A stretch of DNA of 10,309 bases from Myxococcales bacterium. Lineage in GTDB: Bacteria > Myxococcota_A > UBA9160 > SMWR01. Positions 1 through 4,902 of the stretch are shown in pieces (within the stretch, counting starts at the first letter, position 1; each line of letters opens with the position of its first letter). The stretch is from the NCBI GenBank assembly GCA_022571825.1, contig JACZXC010000068.1, positions 1-10,309 of the forward strand, given 5' to 3'. The position numbers were made by a program, and so were the translations under genes. The notes beneath the pieces were generated by a model. That model worked only from the letters and a program-made list of their open reading frames with translations. It did not search any database and was not told the origin of the DNA.

Positions 1-309
1 CTGTTCGCTCGATACGCGTCGGCGACGCGTCAGGGACTCGATGAAGAGACCATCCGCCAGATCCATCTTCCGGAGTCCGAGCGCAGCCTCGCGCCCCGTG
101 AAGCGCTCGCCGTCCGGTTCGCGGAAAAATTCGCCACGGACTTCCGCTCGGTCGACGCGGCCTTCAAGATGGAGCTTCGCGAGCATTTCGGCGACGCCGA
201 GATCGCCGAGCTGGGGATGATGATTGGCCAGTACATTTCGCTCGGGCGTCTGCTCGTGATCGCCGGCGGCCACAAGGCCGCCAGCGAGATCTACGTCCCC
301 GACGACTAG
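1..309 (+). CDS. Carboxymuconolactone decarboxylase-family protein, C-terminal part
   Basis: This gene is cut at its 5' end by the window edge. Frame 1 is open from the first base to the TAG at 307-309 and gives 102 residues. The stretch with LAPREALAVRFAEKF, then an acidic helix (FGDAEIAELGMMIGQYI) and GRLLVIAGGH, is typical of the helical carboxymuconolactone decarboxylase/AhpD-like fold. Members are decarboxylases, peroxidase-related proteins or uncharacterised enzymes. The usual ExxCxxCxxxH redox motif would lie upstream of the window, so I cannot tell a redox-active AhpD type from a decarboxylase type. A perfect 7-bp hairpin begins one base after the stop, and the next gene converges on this one. 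The family call is fairly safe; the specific reaction is unknown. Confidence 0.75.
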   Translation: MFARYASATRQGLDEETIRQIHLPESERSLAPREALAVRFAEKFATDFRSVDAAFKMELREHFGDAEIAELGMMIGQYISLGRLLVIAGGHKAASEIYVPDD

Positions 310-310
310 C

Positions 311-327
311 CCCGATGCGGCATCGGG
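311..327 (+). terminator. Hairpin directly after the CMD-family gene
   Basis: CCCGATG, loop CGG, then CATCGGG form a perfect 7-bp stem with a 3-base loop, starting one base after the TAG of the CMD-family gene. No T-run follows, so this is only a terminator-like structure. It might equally stabilise the 3' end of the transcript. Confidence 0.4.
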
Positions 328-371
328 TACGGCGGGGACGGCCCCCAGAGGCGGCGGCGGGGGCGCTTCGG

Positions 372-403
372 CTGATCCGGGCCCCCTTTCCGATTCGGAT
401 CAG
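372..403 (-). terminator. Inverted repeat spanning the stop of the alpha/beta hydrolase gene
   Basis: CTGATCCG (372-379) and CGGATCAG (396-403) are perfect 8-bp complements around a 16-base loop. On the minus strand the first arm contains the TGA stop (402-400) of the hydrolase gene. With the hairpin at 311-327 it fills the 90-base gap between two converging genes. There is no T-tract, so termination is a plausible but unproven role. Confidence 0.35.
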
Positions 404-1236
404 GGTTGGGTCTGACCGCCGCCTGGCGAGGGGGTGCCGCCGACGGAGCTCGCCGCCGGGACCAGCCGGCAGAAGCGATTCTTGTACTCGCCGTGCACCC
501 AGAAGTCGAAGTGCTCGCTCACGTCGATGGGTACGACGGCGTCGTAGGCTTCGCGAGGGCCGCTGAAGCCGAGGGCGCGGCCACGCGCGATCGGTGTGAA
601 GGCCCAGTCGAGTAGTCGATCCTTGTCGGTGAAGTAGACGAATGTCAGCTCGCGTGCGAGTCCCGAGAGCTTGTCGGCGATGTCGTCCTCGCGACAGGCC
701 GGCGCGCAGAGGTGGATTTCGTGGGGGCGCTGGCGGGGCTCGAGCTGCGCGACCGCCTCGATGACGTGGCGGCAGCCGAGGGAGTGAGCGACCACGCGCA
801 CGCGGTCGTGCCGGGCGGCGAGATCGCGCAGGTGCGCCGCATAGTCTTCGGCGCGCGCCGCCGCGGAGTGTGCCGCAGTCAGGTATTGGTGCACGAACCG
901 CGCCGAAACCAGCGCCGCTTCCTCGGCGAGCATCGCGCCCCAGTGGGAGAGCCGCGCCGCGCGGCGCAGGTTGCGCACGGCGCGAAAGACGTCCCAGGCA
1001 CCCTTTGCCGCACCCACCGCCTTCGCCGGCTTCGACCAGAATACCCCGGATGGCCAGTGATAACCGAGTGCCCCCGATCCCCAGGCGTGGCTCTCGCCCA
1101 GCGCTTCGTGACACCCGAGCCACCCCTCGAAATGATCCGGCGCCTCCCCGCGTCCGAGGAACCCCTTGACGTACACGGTGACCTCGCCGTCCGATGCGGG
1201 AGGCCGAAGCTCGAGTAGCGTGCCGTGGGATGCCAT
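400..1236 (-). CDS. Alpha/beta hydrolase (lipase-like, DUF726-like)
   Basis: This is a 278-residue protein with an alpha/beta hydrolase layout. The N-terminal strand and oxyanion region read VTVYVKGFLGRGE (about residues 19-31). The nucleophile elbow AHSLG gives Ser152 just after strand VRVVA. Acid candidates are Asp204, Asp206 and Asp210 after the strand ELTFVYFT, and the likely catalytic histidine is His248 in DFWVHGEY. The order Ser-Asp-His and the spacing fit a serine hydrolase, and the GF...W...LGYHW opening recalls DUF726/PGAP1-like hydrolases of eukaryotic and bacterial origin. No signal peptide is visible, so it is probably cytoplasmic. The substrate cannot be read from the sequence. 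The ATG at 1236 has no strong Shine-Dalgarno. The C-terminal PSPGGGQTQP tail looks disordered. Confidence 0.75.
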   Translation of the reverse strand: MASHGTLLELRPPASDGEVTVYVKGFLGRGEAPDHFEGWLGCHEALGESHAWGSGALGYHWPSGVFWSKPAKAVGAAKGAWDVFRAVRNLRRAARLSHWGAMLAEEAALVSARFVHQYLTAAHSAAARAEDYAAHLRDLAARHDRVRVVAHSLGCRHVIEAVAQLEPRQRPHEIHLCAPACREDDIADKLSGLARELTFVYFTDKDRLLDWAFTPIARGRALGFSGPREAYDAVVPIDVSEHFDFWVHGEYKNRFCRLVPAASSVGGTPSPGGGQTQP

Positions 1237-1392
1237 CGCCCGGGGTCCAAGGGTAGCGTGGCCGCAGAGCCCCTCCTCGTGGCCCTGCGTCTCGCATGCG
1301 AAAGTGCTCCATTGCGGAGGTGCTCAGATCAGGCACTTCGGGCCCAGCTGGTCGCATGGCTTGCGCTCTGCAATGATCGCGACTCAACAAAC

Positions 1393-1397
1393 GGGAG
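1393..1397 (+). promoter_or_regulatory. Shine-Dalgarno deciding the GFA-family start
   Basis: GGGAG lies 7 bases before the ATG at 1405. The same frame is open back to an ATG at 1225, but that extension has no family similarity. This site and the immediate GCYCG motif support the shorter start. Confidence 0.6.
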
Positions 1398-1404
1398 CGG
1401 TCCA

Positions 1405-1821
1405 ATGGAAGTCGAAGGTGGGTGCTACTGCGGTGCGGTTCGCTTCAGAGCAGAGGGCGAGCCGCTGTTCAAAGGCCAGTGTCATTGTCGGGAGTGTCAG
1501 TACTTCGCGGGGGGATCGCCCAACGTCGTGATGGGCATGAAGGAGGAGAGCTTCGCCTATACCCAGGGCTCGCCGAAGTTGTTCCGCCGCCGCGATCTCG
1601 AGAATCCGGTGACGCGCGAGTTCTGTCCGGAATGCGGGACGCACCTCTTGACTCGAGCGCCGGCGTTGCCGGGAGCCGTACTCCTCAAAGTCGGTACGTT
1701 CGATGATCCCGGTATATTCGGCGCGCCCCAGATGGCGATATTCACGATCGACAAGCAGAGCTTCCACCACGTGCCGGACGGGGTGGCTGTCTTCGAGCGC
1801 ACGCCGTCGCTTGCGGGCTAG
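1405..1821 (+). CDS. GFA-family (CENP-V/Mss4-like) zinc-binding protein
   Basis: This is a 138-residue protein with the full cysteine pattern of the glutathione-dependent formaldehyde-activating (GFA) family: CYC at 7-9, CHCREC at 26-31 and CPECG at 74-78. In the family these cysteines bind two zinc ions, one structural and one near the active site. The length is typical. The founding member was linked to S-hydroxymethyl-glutathione formation, but most bacterial homologues are uncharacterised and that activity is doubtful for many. No dehydrogenase partner lies next to it, so I do not assign formaldehyde metabolism here. It diverges from the hydrolase gene across 168 bases. It ends tail-to-tail with the next minus-strand gene, the two stops sharing the palindrome CTAG at 1818-1821. 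Confidence 0.88.
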   Translation: MEVEGGCYCGAVRFRAEGEPLFKGQCHCRECQYFAGGSPNVVMGMKEESFAYTQGSPKLFRRRDLENPVTREFCPECGTHLLTRAPALPGAVLLKVGTFDDPGIFGAPQMAIFTIDKQSFHHVPDGVAVFERTPSLAG

Positions 1822-2324
1822 ACGTCCTCGGCCTGGTCATCCAGCCGTTTGATTTCCGCCCGCTCTTCGTCCGTGATCGGAAGGTAGATCGTCGTGATAC
1901 CGAGTGGCGCGTCCTTGCCCACACCCGGACGAATCACGACCACGACCTGGGTCTTGTCTGCGATGAGCTGCGTGAGCTTGGCGGGCAACCAGTTCGGATC
2001 ATCGGTGTCGTTCAGCATCTTTCCCTGGAAGTTACTGCGCACCTGGGTCATCGAAAATCTCCCGCCGCTGGCCTTCACGGCGAGGCTCGTCTCCTTCGTC
2101 ACCTTTTTCTTGCAAGTGGCGGGAATCTTGCTGCTATCTCGCGGTGTTCCCTCGGGCTTCGGGAAGTACTTGGCCCGGCTCCCTCTTGCGTAGGTCACCT
2201 CGAGTCGATGGGCATCCGCGTCGTAGGACTTGAGCACCGCAAAACTGGCGCAGCTCGCGGCACCAGCCCGCGAAGATCCCAGACAGAGGGCGAGAAACAC
2301 TAGGATCGGAACTCCGAATCGCAT
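1818..2324 (-). CDS. Exported protein of unknown function
   Basis: This 168-residue protein starts with a clear Sec signal peptide. The hydrophobic core GVPILVFLALCLG is followed by a likely cleavage after AGA near residue 22. The mature part is small and mostly polar, with two cysteines (Cys25 and Cys71) that could form a disulfide. A basic patch CKKKVTK sits at 71-77. A hydrophobic strand TQVVVVIRP (125-133) and GITTIYLPI (142-150) suggest a beta-rich fold. The C-terminus ITDEERAEIKRLDDQ is probably helical. I do not recognise the family. The start is supported by GGAGG (minus strand, 2337-2333) 8 bases before the ATG. It diverges from the mgtC-like gene over 259 bases and converges on the GFA gene with a 4-base overlap. 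Confidence 0.7.
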   Translation of the reverse strand: MRFGVPILVFLALCLGSSRAGAASCASFAVLKSYDADAHRLEVTYARGSRAKYFPKPEGTPRDSSKIPATCKKKVTKETSLAVKASGGRFSMTQVRSNFQGKMLNDTDDPNWLPAKLTQLIADKTQVVVVIRPGVGKDAPLGITTIYLPITDEERAEIKRLDDQAEDV

Positions 2325-2418
2325 GGATGATTGCCTCCGTTGGCCCGAAGGGCTGATCGAGATTCGCGTACCACGGAGCCTACCCTCGAATTCTCCCGCT
2401 TCCAGGGGGGTGGGGCCG

Positions 2419-2430
2419 AGCGGATCCGCT
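2419..2430. repeat. 12-bp perfect palindrome (possible operator)
   Basis: AGCGGATCCGCT is a perfect palindrome between two divergent genes, where an operator might be expected. A second palindrome with the same 8-base core CGGATCCG occurs at 4420-4431. A regulator cannot be named, and chance occurrence is quite possible. Confidence 0.3.
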
Positions 2431-2540
2431 GCGCGCGGGGGCGGTTGAGTATCCCCTCGATCTTCGCGTCACCACCCCGGCCAGCACGGCGGCGCAGCCG
2501 AACCGAACCGCGCGTTTCCATCGATCCGTGGTAGGTTCTG

Positions 2541-2560
2541 GCGGCGCGCTCTGGCGCCGC
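2541..2560 (+). promoter_or_regulatory. GC hairpin in the leader of the MgtC-family gene
   Basis: GCGGCGC and GCGCCGC form a perfect 7-bp stem around a 6-base loop (GCTCTG), ending 23 bases before the GTG start. It lies just upstream of the Shine-Dalgarno (GAGGT, 2573-2577). A role in leader control is possible, since enteric mgtC has a regulatory leader, but no equivalent switch is visible here. Confidence 0.3.
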
Positions 2561-2583
2561 GGCCGCTCGGATGAGGTAGTTGC

Positions 2584-3057
2584 GTGGACGGTTTCGATCC
2601 CTTCGCCGCCTCGTTTTGGTTGTCGAATGGCATCGTCGTATGCTGTGCAGGCCTGGTCGGGTTGGAGCGGCAGATCCGCGGAAAGCCCGTTGGGGTCCGC
2701 ACCAGCATTCTGATCTGTCTGAGTACGTCCATCTTCGTTCAACTCGGCGCTGGATTCAGCGGTGGTCAAGCGGACCCCGCCCGCGTATTGGGTCAGATCG
2801 TCACGGGCGTCGGTTTTCTCGGCGCGGGCGTCATCCTCGCTCGGGGCGGTGTCGTAACCGGGGTCACGACCGCGGCGGTGATCTGGATGCTTGCGGCGAT
2901 CGGCGCAACCATCGGCCTCGGACTCTTCACCGCGGCCGTCGCATTTGCGATGCTCACGATCGCGGTTCTGATTGGGGTGGACGTGCTCGAATCGAGCTTT
3001 CGTCGGCTGCGAAGCGGCGCCTATGCGGACGACGACGGTCCCCACTCCGAGCAGTGA
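2584..3057 (+). CDS. MgtC/SapB-family membrane protein
   Basis: This is a 157-residue integral membrane protein with the family signature in order: GLERQ (26-30), GKPVGVRT (33-40), DPARV (64-68), VTGVGFLGAG (73-82), GVTTAAVIW (93-101) and AAIG (104-107). About five membrane segments are visible (roughly 13-25, 41-60, 70-87, 97-115 and 116-135). In Salmonella and Mycobacterium, MgtC helps cells cope with low magnesium and acid and affects the F-type ATPase; many homologues have no known role. This copy lacks the soluble C-terminal domain of true virulence MgtC, so it is closer to the SapB/YhiD-like short form. I chose GTG at 2584 because GAGGT lies 6 bases upstream and the family similarity begins right after it. 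Confidence 0.88.
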   Translation: MDGFDPFAASFWLSNGIVVCCAGLVGLERQIRGKPVGVRTSILICLSTSIFVQLGAGFSGGQADPARVLGQIVTGVGFLGAGVILARGGVVTGVTTAAVIWMLAAIGATIGLGLFTAAVAFAMLTIAVLIGVDVLESSFRRLRSGAYADDDGPHSEQ

Positions 3058-3107
3058 CCCGACCACGCGGTCTCCCCCGGGCTCGTGGTTGCTGGGGGAT
3101 CGCCTTT

Positions 3108-3131
3108 GACCTGAGGCTGGCGCCTCAAGTC
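3108..3131 (+). terminator. Hairpin between the MgtC-family and HAMP genes
   Basis: GACCTGAGGC (3108-3117) and GCCTCAAGTC (3122-3131) pair over 10 bp with one mismatch around a 4-base loop. A weaker 6-bp pair, TCCCCC (3073-3078) with GGGGGA (3094-3099), precedes it. No T-tract follows. It may end the MgtC-family transcript, which would separate that gene from the next one 136 bases downstream. Confidence 0.3.
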
Positions 3132-3177
3132 GGGTCCGCTGATGACCGACCCAGAGATGGCCGAACAGGGCAGGTCT

Positions 3178-3185
3178 GGGAGGTG
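3178..3185 (+). promoter_or_regulatory. Strong Shine-Dalgarno for the GTG-started HAMP gene
   Basis: GGGAGGTG lies 8 bases before GTG 3194. It supports that codon as the start over the later in-frame GTG at 3200. Confidence 0.55.
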
Positions 3186-3193
3186 AACACCGG

Positions 3194-3661
3194 GTGACCG
3201 TGCGCTCCATCCTCTTGTTCCTGCCGGACGCCCGAAGGGCGATTCGCCTTCCGCAGCCCTTTGCCCAGCTCAAGCTGCCGGTCTACCTGCTGATCCTGAC
3301 GCTGGTCTTCGGAACACTCTTCGCCTGGCACAGCACCGTGGCCTATGAGCGCCTCTACGGACTCGTGATCAACAGCCTGCCCGATAGCCATCGGGTCATG
3401 CTCCGGGACCAGACCCGCGACTTCGCGATCGTTTCCGCGACGATCTTCACCGGCTATGCGCTGTTCGTATTGGGCGTCTGCCTCGCCTATACCCACGGCT
3501 TGCTGGGTCCGCTGGTGGCGCTGCGCCGCCACAGTCAGGCGCTCAAAGACGGCGAGTACGGGAGCCGAGTCGAGCTCCGAAAGTCGGACACTGCCTACCT
3601 CGAGCTGGCCCAGGACCTGAACGATCTCGCCCAGTCCCTGGCGGGCGGCCCGAAGAGCTAG
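3194..3661 (+). CDS. Two-helix membrane protein with stand-alone HAMP domain
   Basis: This is a 155-residue protein. A first membrane helix lies near residues 28-45 (LPVYLLILTLVFGTLFAW). A short extracytoplasmic segment of about 30 residues follows (46-77), then a second helix at about 78-100 (FAIVSATIFTGYALFVLGV). The remainder, GPLVALRRHSQALKDGEYG through TAYLELAQDLNDLAQSL (105-149), matches a HAMP domain. It has the conserved proline after the membrane helix (Pro106), the connector and a second amphipathic helix. HAMP domains normally relay signals to kinase, cyclase or methyl-accepting modules, but the protein stops directly after HAMP. It may partner another sensor or act as a membrane scaffold. 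Small HAMP-only proteins of this kind occur in delta-proteobacteria-like genomes; their function is unknown to me. Confidence 0.7.
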   Translation: MTVRSILLFLPDARRAIRLPQPFAQLKLPVYLLILTLVFGTLFAWHSTVAYERLYGLVINSLPDSHRVMLRDQTRDFAIVSATIFTGYALFVLGVCLAYTHGLLGPLVALRRHSQALKDGEYGSRVELRKSDTAYLELAQDLNDLAQSLAGGPKS

Positions 3662-3758
3662 TCTTCTCCCAGCGGGGGGCGCGGTGGCCCTGGCCGGTTG
3701 CCGTGCGCGCGGCTGAGCGCCGGGTCGTTGATCGGCGCGGACCCTGGGAAGAGGGCCA

Positions 3759-4406
3759 ATGCACTTCCGGTTATTCGGTTTCCCTGTTCACGTCCATCCG
3801 CTGTTTTTCGTGGTCGTCGCGCTGCTGGGGGCGCGACAGAGCGATCTCGGCCTCATCCTGGTTTGGGTGGCGGCCGTCTTCGTGTCGATTCTCGTCCACG
3901 AGCTCGGTCACGCCTCGGTCGCGCGCGCCTACGGCCTGCGACCCTCGATCCAGCTCTACTCGATGGGTGGCGTCACCCGGTTTGCACCGCAACGGGGCTT
4001 GACTCATCGCCAGAGCATGGCGATCAGCCTCGCGGGGCCAGGGGCCGGATTTCTGCTCGGTGGCATCATTTTCGTCGCGAGCCTGGGCGCGCCTCCCGCC
4101 GTTCCCTTCGTGGTCCATCAAGCCATGCGCGACCTGCTGTGGGTGAATTTCGGATGGGGTCTCTTGAATCTGCTCCCGATCCTTCCCCTCGACGGGGGCA
4201 ACGTCCTTCGCTCCTTTCTGCAGGGCATCCGGCGGAACCCCGACGATCGCCTCGCTCTGCAAATCTCGATCTCTTGCGGGGGACTCGCGTGCCTCGCCGC
4301 GCTCTACTACGGGCTGTTGTGGGCCGCCCTGATCGCCGCGCTGATCACGCACGACAACTATCAGTCGCTGGCCCGGTTCGGTTGGGGACGCCGGATCGCC
4401 TCCTGA
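3759..4406 (+). CDS. Site-2 protease-family (M50) membrane metalloprotease
   Basis: This is a 215-residue polytopic membrane protein with the zinc site of intramembrane S2P proteases. HELGH at 47-51 supplies His47, Glu48 and His51. LLPILPLDGGNVL at 138-150 supplies the third ligand, Asp145. Several hydrophobic segments surround these (about 13-25, 31-46, 88-108, 130-143 and 170-198). No PDZ domain and no fused CBS domain is present, so it belongs to the minimal M50B type rather than the RseP/PDZ type. Such enzymes cut substrate helices within the membrane, often to release regulators, but no obvious substrate is encoded nearby. GAGGG lies 3 bases before the ATG, with more purines just upstream. 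It is co-directional with the HAMP gene, 97 bases away, and converges on the DUF1330 gene. Confidence 0.88.
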   Translation: MHFRLFGFPVHVHPLFFVVVALLGARQSDLGLILVWVAAVFVSILVHELGHASVARAYGLRPSIQLYSMGGVTRFAPQRGLTHRQSMAISLAGPGAGFLLGGIIFVASLGAPPAVPFVVHQAMRDLLWVNFGWGLLNLLPILPLDGGNVLRSFLQGIRRNPDDRLALQISISCGGLACLAALYYGLLWAALIAALITHDNYQSLARFGWGRRIAS

Positions 4407-4419
4407 GGTCGCCGCCGTC

Positions 4420-4431
4420 CACGGATCCGTG
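4420..4431. repeat. 12-bp palindrome between converging genes
   Basis: CACGGATCCGTG is a perfect palindrome in the 42-base gap between the M50 gene and the DUF1330 gene. It shares the core CGGATCCG with the site at 2419-2430. As RNA it makes only a short stem, so I do not call it a terminator. Confidence 0.35.
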
Positions 4432-4448
4432 CCTCTCGGGCCCGTCCC

Positions 4449-4772
4449 TCACTCGGGAAGCGCTCCGGACTCCCGCCTGCAACGAATCAGAAGCGAATCT
4501 CGCAGCGCCTCCTCCCGAAGGTGAGCGATCTTCTGATACCCGGGGTTCTGGGGGAGCTTCATGAAGGTCTCCCAGTCCGGCCACTCCACGACGAAGAAGA
4601 GGTCCGGGTTCCAGTCTCCGATCAGCGCAGATTCAGGTGTGTAGCTCTCGACGAGCTTGCCACCCAGTTCGTTCACATAGGGCGCCGCCGCCGCTACGTA
4701 CTCGGCGTACTTGCCGGCTCCCCCGCCTTCCTTGAACCAGAGGACGTTGAGCATGTAGACCCTGTTGTCCAT
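4449..4772 (-). CDS. DUF1330 family protein
   Basis: This is a 107-residue cytoplasmic protein. The pattern YTPESALIGDW, PDLFFVVEWPDWETF, PGYQKIAHLREEALRDSLLI (about residues 44-96) matches DUF1330. That family has a small ferredoxin-like alpha/beta fold, related in shape to dimeric alpha-beta barrel enzymes and of unknown reaction. The frame stays open upstream to 4925, but the start at 4772 is preferred. GGAGGG lies at minus-strand 4787-4782, 9 bases before it, and the residues upstream of MDNRVYMLNV are unlike the family. It lies 130 bases downstream of the subtilase on the same strand. I see no functional link to the protease. Confidence 0.82.
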   Translation of the reverse strand: MDNRVYMLNVLWFKEGGGAGKYAEYVAAAAPYVNELGGKLVESYTPESALIGDWNPDLFFVVEWPDWETFMKLPQNPGYQKIAHLREEALRDSLLIRCRRESGALPE

Positions 4773-4781
4773 GTTCCCGAA

Positions 4782-4787
4782 CCCTCC
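4782..4787 (-). promoter_or_regulatory. Shine-Dalgarno deciding the DUF1330 start
   Basis: On the minus strand GGAGGG is followed by a 9-base spacer and ATG 4772-4770. It lies inside any longer reading frame, which argues against upstream starts. Confidence 0.6.
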
Positions 4788-4902
4788 ATGCATACGACTC
4801 CGGTTCCCGTACTTCCGGAACGAGGCTAGGGTACGCGACCCCATGGCAGGTCGCCTCCCAACGCCGTTCACGCTCGGTTGTTGCCAAGGTCGATGGAAGA
4901 CC

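Larger units (their letters stand above)
2325..2583. other. Divergent intergenic region with palindromes
   Basis: These 259 bases separate the start of the exported unknown protein (-) from the MgtC-family gene (+) and must hold both promoters. I see no convincing -35/-10 pair. The visible elements are the 12-bp palindrome AGCGGATCCGCT (2419-2430) and a 7-bp GC hairpin (2541-2560) in the leader of the MgtC-family gene. Neither strand offers a recognisable protein. Confidence 0.6.

Noticed and set aside
164..1405. 413-codon minus-strand frame overlapping the alpha/beta hydrolase
   Set aside because: It is arginine- and glycine-rich low-information sequence with no domain, produced by GC-rich codon structure. 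The other frame over the same bases has a hydrolase elbow and sensible composition.
2380..3273. 297-codon minus-strand frame opposite the MgtC-family gene
   Set aside because: It runs antisense through a clear MgtC/SapB gene, and its charged, Asp/Arg-rich content is a mirror of that gene. No motif is visible.
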